From Rheinheimera sp. (GTDB taxonomy: Bacteria > Pseudomonadota > Gammaproteobacteria > Enterobacterales > Alteromonadaceae), in NCBI RefSeq assembly GCF_030690345.1, contig NZ_JAUYGV010000009.1, positions 310,001-374,000 on the forward strand: DNA of 64,000 bases, in the 5' to 3' direction. The notes under the pieces were generated by a model. The model was not told the origin of the DNA. It worked only from the letters and a program-made list of their open reading frames with translations, and made no database searches. Below, piece by piece: positions 50,546 through 64,000 of the stretch. Position 1 is the stretch's first letter; each line of letters begins with the position of its first letter. Both the position numbers and the translations under genes were made by a program.

Positions 50546-50702
50546 GGCGCAAACTCCCGCTGTACTCGCCACAGCGGGGCTTCGGGCAATCCTGCCCCTC
50601 AGCCGTGCGGCCCGGCTTTGCCGTACGCTGGCGTTCTATACGCCAGCTGTTGCCGCATTCGCTACGCTTGTGGTTTGTGGCTGCGTCAGCGGGATTTGCG
50701 CC
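50546..50702. repeat. Palindromic element B between tusA and fadA
   Basis: Outer arms GGCGCAAACTCCCGCTG (50546-50562) and CAGCGGGATTTGCGCC (50687-50702) are near-perfect inverted copies, 157 bases end to end. The GC-rich interior has further short hairpins (for example CTGGCGT/ACGCCAG near 50629). ORFs across it look spurious. The arm motif AGCGGGAGTTTGC is shared with the element at 7165-7259. Confidence 0.65.
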
Positions 50703-50719
50703 ACTATTTTTGCGCCAAT

Positions 50720-50747
50720 AATAAGGGCCGTAAAAACGGCCCTTATT
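50720..50747. terminator. Terminator of fadBA
   Basis: AATAAGGGCCGT/ACGGCCCTTATT is a perfect 12-bp stem with an AAAA loop, ~45 bases past the fadA stop. The T content of the tail is modest on either strand. Confidence 0.8.
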
Positions 50748-50790
50748 CTATGCGATTGTGTTTATTGCTGCCAGCTTATGGCCGCTCAAA

Positions 50791-54124
<3,334 letters not shown>

Positions 54125-54162
54125 AACGGTGCTCCTTGGTCGCGTATATTAGGGTTCTTCGC

Positions 54163-54179
54163 AACTGGTACGATGAGGT
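54163..54179. promoter_or_regulatory. Possible FadR-like operator upstream of fadB
   Basis: AACTGGTACGATGAGGT resembles the FadR site AACTGGTCNGACCAGTT in its left half and partly in its right half. It lies ~40 bases before fadB. Regulation by FadR or another fatty-acid regulator is inference. Confidence 0.3.
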
Positions 54180-54314
54180 TGTCGCGCTCAGTGTGTCGTG
54201 GTTAGTAAAAAAATTCAACCGTTATTTAAACGCGTGTTTGAATTGTGCCACGGCATGAGCACTAACTATAGGTGTTATTTCTTTCAGTTTAGAATTTTTG
54301 TCGGGGTTATCGCC

Positions 54315-56228
54315 GTGAAACGGATGATTTTTGTGCTGACTAACCTGCTCCTGGCGCCGCTATCGGCCGCGTCAGTGTCTTCTGAGGCAGCGTTACGTAA
54401 TGAGTTTTTGCAAGCCGAGCGCCAGATTGGCAGTGTCAGTTATAAACAAGCGCAGAAGCTGCTGCAGAAGTTTGCTGATTATCCACTGCAGCCTTATCTG
54501 GAGCAGCGTCGTTTACAGCAGTTTTTAACTGCCGATGAGCGTATAGCAGATTTTCTGCAGCGCCAACGCGGCACACCTATGGACTGGCCACTACGCAAGC
54601 CGTGGTTGCTACATTTAGCAAAACGGCTACAAGCGCAGCTGTTTTTAGCCAATTATCCGGGTTCAAATGATGCTGAGCTGGAATGTTTGGCGTTGCGTTA
54701 TAAGTTGGCACTGCCGGATGTCGATGCCGCAGCGCTTTGGCCGCAGGTAACGCAGTTATGGCTGGTGGGTAAATCGCAGCCCAAAGCTTGTGACCCCCTA
54801 TTTGCTGAATGGCGCAAAGTGGGCCAGCAAACGCCGGAGCGGGTGTGGCAAAGGTTAACCCTGGCTGCAGAGGGTGGTGATACCAGCATGATCCCCTATT
54901 TGAAAACGCAATTACCGGCGGCGCAGCAGTATCTGGCCGATATGTACTTAAAAACCCGGCGTAACCCGGCAGTGATTAGTGCGGCAAAGTTTTTTCCGCT
55001 TAAGCTGGTGCAGGAGCGCGACATAGCAGCGTACGGCATGAAAAGGCTAATTTGGCGTAATCCGGACCAGGCGCTGCGGCTATGGCAGCGTTTTGCCAAT
55101 GACCCTTACTTCAGCGCCGGCCAGCGCTTGGATGTGCAGCGCCAATTTGCCATTGCTCTGGCCAGTAAGGGCGACGACCGTGCTGCAGAATGGCTGGCCG
55201 CATTGCCGCCGGAATTGATCGACAGCACCCTGGCACATTGGCAGGTAAGCCATGCGCTGGCACAGTTAGATTGGCCAAAGGTGCAGCAAGTTATAGAAGC
55301 CTTGCCGGCAGAGGTGGCAAAAGACAGCAGTTGGCAGTATTGGTTGGCGCGCTCTTATCAGCAACAGGGCCAGGCTGAGCTGGCGCAACCGTTGCTACAA
55401 CGGTTGGCGCTGCAACGGCATTTTTACGGCTTTATGGCCGCGGCGCATTTGGGCTTGCCGCCCAGCCTGGCGCATGCGCCGGTTACGGTAAGTGAGCAGG
55501 AACTGGCTGGCTTGCAGTTGCACCCTGCAGTGAAGCGGGCGCAGGAATGGTTAGCCTTGGGGCGTTTAACCGAGGCCCGGCGCGAATGGAACCATTTGCA
55601 AGACAGCTCGGATGAACAGCAAAAGCTGGTGTCGGCCAAGCTGGCGCACCAGCTGCAGTGGTATGAGCGGGCCATTTTTTCACTGGCCGATGTTGGCTAC
55701 TGGGATGATATTGAACTGCGCTTTCCGCTGGCGTATCAGGATGAAATTACCCAATCATCCGCCAGAGCCGATATTGAATCGGGCTGGGCGATGGCAATAG
55801 CGCGCCGTGAAAGCTCTTTTATGGCCGATGCGGCCTCACCGGTGGGCGCGCGCGGCTTAATGCAACTGATGCCGGCCACTGCGCGTGAACTGGCGAAAAA
55901 GCCGGTGCAACTGACCCAACTGTACAACCCGGTGATTAATATAGATTACGGTACCGATTACCTTAACTATCTGATGAAGCGCAACGACGGTAATTTGCTG
56001 GTGGCTACGGCGTCTTATAATGCCGGCTATAGCCGGGTAAAACAGTGGATCCCGAAAGACTATGCCGTGCCGGCCGATGTCTGGGTAGAAACCATTCCGT
56101 ATCGCGAAACACGCGACTATGTAAAGGCGGTAATGGCTTATTATCAGATTTACAATATCCGTTTAAATACACCTACCGATGTATTCAAGCCACTGACCAC
56201 AATGCAGATTGGGGTCGTGGTGGATTAA
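54315..56228 (+). CDS. slt: Soluble lytic murein transglycosylase
   Basis: A ~637-residue periplasmic enzyme. The GTG at 54315 opens a signal peptide ('VKRMIFVLTNLLLAPLSA'); in-frame codons back to 54198 look untranslated. A long alpha-superhelical domain (~25-450) leads to the SLT catalytic domain with Glu in 'AIARRESSFMADAASP', then 'GARGLMQLMPATARELA' and 'ASYNAGYSRVKQWI'. It cleaves peptidoglycan glycan strands to 1,6-anhydro products. Length matches E. coli Slt70 (645). Confidence 0.93.
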   Translation: MKRMIFVLTNLLLAPLSAASVSSEAALRNEFLQAERQIGSVSYKQAQKLLQKFADYPLQPYLEQRRLQQFLTADERIADFLQRQRGTPMDWPLRKPWLLHLAKRLQAQLFLANYPGSNDAELECLALRYKLALPDVDAAALWPQVTQLWLVGKSQPKACDPLFAEWRKVGQQTPERVWQRLTLAAEGGDTSMIPYLKTQLPAAQQYLADMYLKTRRNPAVISAAKFFPLKLVQERDIAAYGMKRLIWRNPDQALRLWQRFANDPYFSAGQRLDVQRQFAIALASKGDDRAAEWLAALPPELIDSTLAHWQVSHALAQLDWPKVQQVIEALPAEVAKDSSWQYWLARSYQQQGQAELAQPLLQRLALQRHFYGFMAAAHLGLPPSLAHAPVTVSEQELAGLQLHPAVKRAQEWLALGRLTEARREWNHLQDSSDEQQKLVSAKLAHQLQWYERAIFSLADVGYWDDIELRFPLAYQDEITQSSARADIESGWAMAIARRESSFMADAASPVGARGLMQLMPATARELAKKPVQLTQLYNPVINIDYGTDYLNYLMKRNDGNLLVATASYNAGYSRVKQWIPKDYAVPADVWVETIPYRETRDYVKAVMAYYQIYNIRLNTPTDVFKPLTTMQIGVVVD

Positions 56229-57599
<1,371 letters not shown>

Positions 57600-57621
57600 G
57601 TCGTAAGGACGCCGCTAAGGT

Positions 57622-59073
57622 ATGCAATACCGCTCGATAATCCGGATTTTGGGCCTGCTGATCGCCATCTTCAGTATCAGCATGCTGCCTCCGGCCTTTG
57701 TGGCTTACTGGTACAAGGACGGTGCCGGCGTACCTTTTATGCTGTCTTTTGTGCTCAGCCTGGTGATCGGCTTTTTTATCTGGTACCCGAACCGGCGTTA
57801 TAAAGCCGAATTGAAAGTACGCGACGGCTTTTTAATCGTGGTGCTGTTTTGGATAGTGTTGGGCGCGGTAGGGGCTATTCCGTTTATGCTGGCCGGCAAC
57901 CCGCACCTAAACCTCGCCGGTGCCATGTTTGAAGCCTTCTCGGGCCTTACCACTACCGGCGCCACTGTATTAACCGGTATTGAGTTTTTACCCAAAGCCA
58001 TTTTGTATTACCGCCAGCAGTTACAATGGTTAGGCGGTATGGGTATTATCGTCCTGGCAGTAGCCATACTGCCGATGCTGGGCGTAGGCGGTATGCAGCT
58101 GTACCGCGCCGAAACGCCGGGCCCGGTAAAAGACAACAAGATGACGCCGCGCATTGCCGATACTGCCAAACACCTGTGGTATATCTATCTGGCCTTAACG
58201 CTAAGCTGCATGTTAGCGTTTTATCTGGCCGGCATGAGTTGGTTTGATGCCATTTGTCATGCCTTTTCTACCGTGGCGATAGGCGGTTTTTCTACCTATG
58301 ATGCCAGTATCGGCCATTTCCAAAGCCCGCTGATTAACAGTATCTGTGTGATTTTTCTGCTATTGAGTGCAGTGAACTTTCCGCTGCATTTTGCCGCTAT
58401 CCGGGGCAAAAGCGTCAGCACTTACTTTCGTGACCCCGAATTTAAAGCCTTTTTAGTGATTCAGGCGGCGCTGATTTTTATCTGCTTCGCAGTGCTACTG
58501 CACACCAATGTATATAGCGACAGTGCCAATGCGTTAAACCACGCCGCGTTTCAAGCGGTGTCTATTTCTACTACGGCCGGTTTTGCTACCGACGGTTTTG
58601 CCGCCTGGCCGTTGTTTCTGCCTATTTTACTTATTTTTTCCAGCTTTATCGGTGGTTGTGCCGGCTCTACCGGCGGCGGCTTAAAGGTAGTACGGGTGGT
58701 GCTACTCTTTTTACAGGGCTCGCGTGAGTTAAACCGCTTGATCCACCCGCGTGCGGTGTATGCCATTAAGCTGGGGCGTCGCGCGGTACCGGACCGCATT
58801 GTCGAAGCGGTGTGGGGCTTTTTTGCCGCGTATGCGCTGGTGTTTGTGGTGATAATGTTGCTGCTGTTACTTACCGGACTGGATAATATTACTGCTTTTA
58901 CCGCCACCGCTGCTTGTTTAAATAATCTGGGCCCGGGCTTGGGCGAAGTAGCGGCCAACTTTGGCAGTATTCCGGATACGGCGAAGTGGATACTGATTAT
59001 CGCCATGGTATTTGGCCGGTTAGAGGTGTTTACTCTGCTGGTATTATTTACCCCGGCCTTCTGGAAAGATTAG
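57622..59073 (+). CDS. trkH: Trk potassium uptake protein TrkH
   Basis: A 483-residue membrane protein (E. coli TrkH 483). Four pore repeats are visible, for example '[18 protein letters not shown]', '[18 protein letters not shown]', '[18 protein letters not shown]' and '[17 protein letters not shown]'. It forms the K+ channel that TrkA gates. Starts 22 bases after pepQ, so probably co-transcribed. Its stop overlaps that of trkA (TTAG). Confidence 0.97.
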   Translation: MQYRSIIRILGLLIAIFSISMLPPAFVAYWYKDGAGVPFMLSFVLSLVIGFFIWYPNRRYKAELKVRDGFLIVVLFWIVLGAVGAIPFMLAGNPHLNLAGAMFEAFSGLTTTGATVLTGIEFLPKAILYYRQQLQWLGGMGIIVLAVAILPMLGVGGMQLYRAETPGPVKDNKMTPRIADTAKHLWYIYLALTLSCMLAFYLAGMSWFDAICHAFSTVAIGGFSTYDASIGHFQSPLINSICVIFLLLSAVNFPLHFAAIRGKSVSTYFRDPEFKAFLVIQAALIFICFAVLLHTNVYSDSANALNHAAFQAVSISTTAGFATDGFAAWPLFLPILLIFSSFIGGCAGSTGGGLKVVRVVLLFLQGSRELNRLIHPRAVYAIKLGRRAVPDRIVEAVWGFFAAYALVFVVIMLLLLLTGLDNITAFTATAACLNNLGPGLGEVAANFGSIPDTAKWILIIAMVFGRLEVFTLLVLFTPAFWKD

Positions 59074-60446
59074 ATAAAAATTGCGCTGACCTGGAACAGT
59101 TTTTCCACTTCAACGATATGCTTCTTATCTACCATAAATAAAATAATATGATCGTCGGTTTCTATTGCCGTGCTGTCATGCGCGATTAATACTTCATCAC
59201 CGCGTACTATGGCGCCAATAGTAGTGCCGGGCGGTAACTTGATATTACCGATGGTTTTACCTACTACCTTGCTGGTATTGCTGTCGCCGTGTGCTATTGC
59301 TTCTATGGCTTCGGCCGCGCCGCGGCGCAATGAGTACACATTAACAATATCGCCGCGGCGGATATGGGTTAGCAGCGCAGAAATAGTGGCTTGCTGCGGA
59401 GACACAGCAATATCCACTTCGCCGCCTTGCAGCAAATCCACGTAGGCGCCGCGTTTAATCAGCACCATGGTTTTTTGCGCGCCCATTCGCTTGGCCAGCA
59501 TGGCCGACATAATATTGGCTTCATCGTCGTTGGTAACGGCAATAAACACATCGACCTGCTCGATGTTTTCTTCTTCCAGCAGCTCCGGGTCTGACGCATC
59601 GCCGACATACACCACGGTATTATCCAGCGCGCTGGACAAAAATTCGGCCCGTTCTTTACCGCGCTCAATCAGTTTTACGCTGTGGGTTTTTTCCAGCGCC
59701 CGCGCCAGACCAAAACCAACATTACCGCCACCGGCAATCATAATGCGGCGGTAGCTACGCTCCAGCTTTTGCAGCTCGCTCATTACCGCGCGGATATGCT
59801 TGGTGGCGGCAACGAAAAACACTTCATCGTCGGCTTCAATGATCGTAGTACCCAGCGGTTTAATCGCCGTACCGCGGCGGTAAATAGCGGCTACCCGGGT
59901 TTCAATATTCGGCATGTGTTCTTTTAACGCCGATAAGGCATGGCCAACCAATAAGCCGCCGTAATAGGCTTTAACTGCAACCAGGCTGACTTTGCCGCCG
60001 GCAAATTCCACCACCTGTAGTGCGCCAGGGTAATCAATTAGACGACGTATATAATTGGTTACCAGTGCTTCCGGCGCGATAAAGTGATCGACCGGCATAT
60101 CATCTTTATGGAACAGTTGGTCGCGGTACTTCAGGTATTGGTTAGTGCGGATACGGGCGATTTTAACCGGGGTGTTAAACATGCTGTAAGCCACCTGACA
60201 GGCGACGATATTTACTTCGTCGCTGTTGGTTACTGCCACTATCATGTCAGCGTCTTCAGCGCCGGCTTTTTTTAGAATGTCCGGGTGCGAGCTGTGGCCA
60301 TGCACTACCTGTAAATCGTACCTGTCTTGCAGGGCGCGCAGTTTGTCGGCGTTAATATCGACCACGGTTATATCGTTTTGCTCGCCCACCAGGTTTTCTG
60401 CCAGGGTGGCGCCTACCTGACCTGCACCTAAGATAATAATCTTCAT
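59070..60446 (-). CDS. trkA: Trk system potassium uptake regulator TrkA
   Basis: A 458-residue peripheral protein (E. coli 458) with two RCK_N-RCK_C units. NAD(H)-binding motifs are '[19 protein letters not shown]' and '[18 protein letters not shown]'. It binds nucleotides and gates TrkH. It overlaps rsmB by four bases, as the last gene of def-fmt-rsmB-trkA, and is convergent with its partner trkH. Confidence 0.98.
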   Translation of the reverse strand: MKIIILGAGQVGATLAENLVGEQNDITVVDINADKLRALQDRYDLQVVHGHSSHPDILKKAGAEDADMIVAVTNSDEVNIVACQVAYSMFNTPVKIARIRTNQYLKYRDQLFHKDDMPVDHFIAPEALVTNYIRRLIDYPGALQVVEFAGGKVSLVAVKAYYGGLLVGHALSALKEHMPNIETRVAAIYRRGTAIKPLGTTIIEADDEVFFVAATKHIRAVMSELQKLERSYRRIMIAGGGNVGFGLARALEKTHSVKLIERGKERAEFLSSALDNTVVYVGDASDPELLEEENIEQVDVFIAVTNDDEANIMSAMLAKRMGAQKTMVLIKRGAYVDLLQGGEVDIAVSPQQATISALLTHIRRGDIVNVYSLRRGAAEAIEAIAHGDSNTSKVVGKTIGNIKLPPGTTIGAIVRGDEVLIAHDSTAIETDDHIILFMVDKKHIVEVEKLFQVSAIFI

Positions 60447-61762
60447 TGCGTCTCGCTGCTGGTTGCCGGTTTGCTTAACAGAGCGTAGAAAAAACCATCC
60501 ATATCTTGCTCGCCGGGTAAAATTTGCCAGCCAAACGGCTGCTCAGCTCCTTGTTGCGGCAGTACAACCAGGCTGGCATCATTTTGCTGTTGTAAGAACT
60601 GTGCTATTTGCAGATTGTTTTCTGCCGGCAGCACACTGCAGGTAGCATAAAGCAGCTTGCCACCGGGCGCCAGCAAAGCCCAGCATTGTTGCAAGATGCG
60701 TTGTTGCAATGCTACCAGCACATCTATGTCTGCCTTTTTGCGTAGCCAGCGGATATCCGGGTGGCGGCGGATCACGCCGGTGGCCGAGCAGGGCACATCG
60801 AGCAAAATACGGTCGAACAATTGTCCTTGCCACCATTGCTGCGGTTCGGCAGCGTCGGCGGCAATAACAGTGGCAGTAAGACCCAGCCGCGCCAGATTGT
60901 CATGCACCCGCAGCAAACGTTTCGGCTCTTTATCCAGTGCAGTCAGTTCGGCCTCTGGCGCCAGCTCCAATATATGGCAGCTTTTACCACCCGGTGCACA
61001 GCAGGCATCCAGTATCCGTTGGCCGTCGTTAACATCCAGCAGGGTAGCAGCGTGCTGAGCTGCTGCATCCTGCACGGAAAACCAGCCTTCGCTATAGCCC
61101 GGCAGGTTGGTAACATCCTGCGCCTGAGCCAGCTTAATTGCCGCCGGCAAACCGGCCAGCGGCCTGCTGTAATCAATACCGGCGCGGGTGAGGGCGGCGG
61201 CGTAATCTGTCGGGTTAATTTTGCTGATATTAACCCGTAGCCACAGCGGCGCTTTTTGTTGGTTGGCTTCAAGCAATGCTTGCCACTGCTGCGGGTAGGC
61301 TTGCTGCAGCTGGTTAATCAGCCAGCCCGGATGGTTATATTGCACTGCAGCCGGCGCGGTAGAAAAATCAAACAATTGTGGCTGGCGCTGCACATTGCGC
61401 AGCACTGCATTAATCAGTTTTGTCAGCGACTGGCCTTTCAGTTCACGCGCCGCTTCCACTGTTTCGCTGATAGCGGCGTGATCCGGTATCCGCATAAACT
61501 TCAGCTGATAAATGCCGACATAGAGCAAAAACTGTAGTGGCCGCAATTGTTTGATTAGCGGCTTAGTCATCAGCTGGCTGCATACCGCTTCAAGTTGCGG
61601 CAGGTAGCGCATTATGCCAAAGCAGATCTCCTGCAACAGGGCTTTATCCGGCGCGTTATCCAGCAGCGTTTGCGCTTTGGGTAGCGCTTCGGACAACGAC
61701 ATGCCCTGGTCTATAACGTCAAAACAACAACGCGCGGCTAATACGCGAACATTGCGGCTCAT
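60443..61762 (-). CDS. rsmB: 16S rRNA (cytosine-967-C5)-methyltransferase
   Basis: A 439-residue RsmB (Sun/Fmu). The N-terminal NusB-like helical domain (~1-140) is followed by a Rossmann methyltransferase. SAM motif is '[18 protein letters not shown]'. The catalytic and resolving cysteines are in '[20 protein letters not shown]' and '[14 protein letters not shown]'. It makes m5C967 in 16S rRNA. It overlaps both fmt and trkA by four bases. Confidence 0.97.
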   Translation of the reverse strand: MSRNVRVLAARCCFDVIDQGMSLSEALPKAQTLLDNAPDKALLQEICFGIMRYLPQLEAVCSQLMTKPLIKQLRPLQFLLYVGIYQLKFMRIPDHAAISETVEAARELKGQSLTKLINAVLRNVQRQPQLFDFSTAPAAVQYNHPGWLINQLQQAYPQQWQALLEANQQKAPLWLRVNISKINPTDYAAALTRAGIDYSRPLAGLPAAIKLAQAQDVTNLPGYSEGWFSVQDAAAQHAATLLDVNDGQRILDACCAPGGKSCHILELAPEAELTALDKEPKRLLRVHDNLARLGLTATVIAADAAEPQQWWQGQLFDRILLDVPCSATGVIRRHPDIRWLRKKADIDVLVALQQRILQQCWALLAPGGKLLYATCSVLPAENNLQIAQFLQQQNDASLVVLPQQGAEQPFGWQILPGEQDMDGFFYALLSKPATSSETQ

Positions 61763-62715
61763 ATGGCGCGGCCAATGACGCTGCCTGGCAGCAGCCAGTC
61801 AGCCCGACCATTTAAAAAGTCTGCTGCCGACATGGCTTTTTTGCCGGGTGGTTGCAGTTGCGTAATCACCAGCACACCTTCGCTGCAGGCAATGCGGATG
61901 CCCTGCTTTGTCGCTGTTAGCAGGGTACCCGGTGCCTTGTCGCTGGCAACGTTTTCTACATGGGCTTGCCATACTTTTACACTGCCCTGTGGTAACGTTA
62001 TGTAACTTACCGGCCATGGATTAAAGGCGCGGATCTCGCGCTGCAATGCGGCGGCGGTTTTGTTAAAGTCGAGCAGGGCTTCGTCTTTATGTAGCTTTTC
62101 GGCGTAATTGGCTTTGCTGTCGTCCTGCACTTGTGCCTGTTGCTGTAAGGCCGGCAAATCGCTCAGCGCCGCCAACAGGGCTTTGGGGCCCAATATGGCT
62201 AACTTGTCGTACAACGACGCGCTGGTATCAGTATCATCAATAGCACAGCTTACCGTGCTTAACATGGCGCCGGTATCAAGCCCTGCATCCATCTGCATAA
62301 TGGTCACACCGGTTTGGGCGTCGCCGGCCCAAATAGCACGTTGAATCGGCGCTGCGCCACGCCAGCGTGGCAACAAGGAACCATGCACGTTAATGCAGCC
62401 CAACCGCGGCGTATCCAGCACCACTTGTGGCAGAATTAAGCCATAAGCGACTACTACCATAAGATCTGCATTCAATGCCGCCAGCTCGCTTTGCGCCGCT
62501 GCTTTTTTCAGTGATTTCGGCTGATACACCGCTATGTTGTGTGCAAGCGCCAGCTGTTTTACTGCGCTGGGTTGCAGCTGCTGGCCGCGGCCGGCAGGGC
62601 GGTCTGGTTGGGTATACACCGCTATTACCTGGTGTTTTGCTTCTAACAAGGCCTGCAAATGGCGCGCCGCGAAATCCGGCGTGCCGGCAAAAATAATACG
62701 TAAAGGAGTGGTCAC
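61759..62715 (-). CDS. fmt: Methionyl-tRNA formyltransferase
   Basis: A 318-residue enzyme (E. coli 315) that formylates initiator Met-tRNA using 10-formyl-THF. It begins '[20 protein letters not shown]' and has the active-site region '[20 protein letters not shown]' and '[12 protein letters not shown]'. It is translated after def (12-base gap) and overlaps rsmB. Confidence 0.98.
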   Translation of the reverse strand: MTTPLRIIFAGTPDFAARHLQALLEAKHQVIAVYTQPDRPAGRGQQLQPSAVKQLALAHNIAVYQPKSLKKAAAQSELAALNADLMVVVAYGLILPQVVLDTPRLGCINVHGSLLPRWRGAAPIQRAIWAGDAQTGVTIMQMDAGLDTGAMLSTVSCAIDDTDTSASLYDKLAILGPKALLAALSDLPALQQQAQVQDDSKANYAEKLHKDEALLDFNKTAAALQREIRAFNPWPVSYITLPQGSVKVWQAHVENVASDKAPGTLLTATKQGIRIACSEGVLVITQLQPPGKKAMSAADFLNGRADWLLPGSVIGRAI

Positions 62716-62727
62716 GGTTTATCCTGT

Positions 62728-63243
62728 TTAAAGCGCGTGGCGCTGCGCCATTTTGGCTTCTTTTTCCAGTTTTTTCCGGATGCGTTCACGCTTTAACGGC
62801 GACAGATAATCAATAAACAATTTGCCGACTAAATGGTCCAGCTCGTGCTGCAGACAGATCGCCAGCAAGCCATCGGCTTTTAATTCAAACCAATTGCCGT
62901 TTTTATCCTGCGCTTTTACTGTCACTTCGGCTGCGCGCTCTACCGTAGCGTAGTTCTGCGGCACCGATAAACAGCCCTCTTCGTAGCTGGTTTCGCCACT
63001 GCGGGCAATAATTTCCGGGTTAATAAACACCATAGGTTCGTTGCGATCTTCGGAGACGTCGATCACCACTACGCGTTGATGCACGTTAACCTGAGTAGCC
63101 GCTAAGCCGATACCGTTTTCGTCGTACATGGTATCGAGCATATCTGCCACTAATTGCTGAATTTCAGCGTTAACTGTTGCAACGGGTTTGGCGATAGTGC
63201 GAAGTCTTTCGTCCGGAAAATGTAAAACATGTAAAACGGCCAT
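62728..63243 (-). CDS. def: Peptide deformylase
   Basis: A 171-residue metalloenzyme that removes N-formyl from new proteins. All three motifs are present: '[10 protein letters not shown]', 'EGCLSVP' and '[11 protein letters not shown]' (Cys and two His bind Fe2+). Length matches E. coli (169). First gene of def-fmt-rsmB-trkA, divergent from the LysM gene. Confidence 0.98.
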   Translation of the reverse strand: MAVLHVLHFPDERLRTIAKPVATVNAEIQQLVADMLDTMYDENGIGLAATQVNVHQRVVVIDVSEDRNEPMVFINPEIIARSGETSYEEGCLSVPQNYATVERAAEVTVKAQDKNGNWFELKADGLLAICLQHELDHLVGKLFIDYLSPLKRERIRKKLEKEAKMAQRHAL

Positions 63244-63366
63244 AACACCTACAAAAATATGCGTTGTTTCAAAGGTTGTGGTATGTTTTAATTTTAGCCA
63301 TTAATCCGCTGTATTAACAGCTTAGTGTGCAATAATTACAACAAGATCGAGCTGAAGGATGCTGGC

Positions 63367-64000
63367 ATGCTGAAAAAATTTACAATTGTGGTCACTCTGA
63401 TAGTTATCAGTGGCTGGTTTAACGTGTTGGCGGATGTACTGAAAATCCGCGATGATGCGCCCGCCAGCTATGTAGTGAAAAAAGGCGACACCCTTTGGGA
63501 CATTTCGGCACTCTATCTGAATGAACCCTGGCTTTGGCCGCAGTTGTGGCAAATGAACCCGCAAATTGATAACCCGCACCTTATTTTCCCGGGCGACACG
63601 CTGACCTTGGTATTTGATGCTCAAGGCCGGCCACGGCTGATGGTCAACGACAATGTGAAGCGGTTATCACCCGGCATTCGCAAAACCATGAAAGGCGGCG
63701 ATGCCATAAGCACTCTGCCACTGAGTATGATTCGGCACTATTTAACCTTTGAACAAGCGTTGAGCGAAGAGCAAATTAATGCTTTGCCGTATGTGCTGGG
63801 CTCCAATGCCAACGTAAAACACTCGGTTGGTGACCATATTATTTATGCCAAAGGTGTACTGGATGCCGGCGCTTCTTATGGTGTGTATCGTAAAGGTAAA
63901 CCTTATATAGATAGCGAAACCGGCAATTTGCTCGGCTATGAAACTAATTTAGTTGCTACGGCGCGTGCTTTTCGCAGCGGCCGCGAGGCGACTGAAGATA
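63367..64000 (+). CDS. LysM-domain protein (partial)
   Basis: The frame is open from an ATG at 63367 to the right edge (211 codons), so the C-terminus is missing. A signal peptide (~1-22) is followed by one LysM domain, 'ASYVVKKGDTLWDISALYL' to 'LIFPGDTLTLVFD' (~33-82), which binds peptidoglycan. The rest is a conserved region of unknown role. Divergent from def and ahead of where dprA lies in related genomes. AAGGA precedes the start. Confidence 0.92.
   Translation, partial: MLKKFTIVVTLIVISGWFNVLADVLKIRDDAPASYVVKKGDTLWDISALYLNEPWLWPQLWQMNPQIDNPHLIFPGDTLTLVFDAQGRPRLMVNDNVKRLSPGIRKTMKGGDAISTLPLSMIRHYLTFEQALSEEQINALPYVLGSNANVKHSVGDHIIYAKGVLDAGASYGVYRKGKPYIDSETGNLLGYETNLVATARAFRSGREATED

Overview
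This 64 kb window is the replication-origin region of a gammaproteobacterial chromosome. Gene content, protein sequences and order suggest an Alteromonadales-type marine or freshwater bacterium near Rheinheimera, Alishewanella or Arsukibacterium. That placement is inferred from atpIBEFHAGDC-parBA-rsmG-mnmG beside a GATC-rich oriC, rpmH-rnpA-yidDC-mnmE, dnaA-dnaN-recF-gyrB, glyQS, fadBA, pepQ-trkH and def-fmt-rsmB-trkA, together with a PEP-CTERM protein. No rRNA, tRNA, CRISPR array or transposase was seen.

Left part (1-8.7 kb): a truncated propeller-type sensor kinase; a Fur-box-like region followed by a terminator-like hairpin and a membrane-anchored CysJ-like flavoprotein; a DUF1439 lipoprotein; a dicarboxylate-family symporter; and glmU. 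Next (8.8-20.2 kb) is the leftward F1Fo ATP synthase operon, the parAB partition genes, rsmG and mnmG. oriC lies at about 20.2-20.54 kb, with DnaA boxes and about eleven GATC sites. A possible short plus-strand transcript sits between oriC and mioC. Three parS-like sites (5.9, 35.8 and 36.5 kb) fit a ParABS system that segregates the origin region.

Middle part (21.3-38.9 kb): deaD, an M1 peptidase coupled to a DUF6702 protein, trxC, a YbhB-like protein and an MFS transporter, then leftward mnmE, yidC, yidD, rnpA and rpmH, and rightward dnaA, dnaN, recF and gyrB. The rpmH/dnaA divergent spacer holds DnaA boxes and a perfect 12-bp inverted repeat.

Two accessory blocks interrupt the housekeeping order. 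Block 1 (38.98-42.74 kb) is a receiver-less OmpR-type winged-helix regulator, divergent from four overlapping genes: an FlgH-like L-ring lipoprotein, an FlgP-like lipoprotein, an FlgT-like protein and an uncharacterised protein with an NPLQHIP-containing core. This looks like a stand-alone outer-membrane ring module and is the best candidate for something undescribed. Block 2 (45.95-50.26 kb) holds an ECF sigma factor with a probable self-recognised promoter, a small membrane partner, a PEP-CTERM protein, an S1 protease, a broken toxin-antitoxin locus (intact antitoxin, truncated ParE-like toxin) and an AT-rich orphan protein with a HEPN-type R-x4-H motif.

Right part (50.25-64 kb): tusA, fadA and fadB, slt, pepQ, trkH and trkA, rsmB, fmt, def and a LysM protein that runs off the edge. 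Several non-coding spacers carry long nested palindromes (7.2, 30.0 and 50.6 kb) that look like dispersed repeat elements. Convergent genes are packed tightly, and four pairs share a four-base stop-codon overlap.
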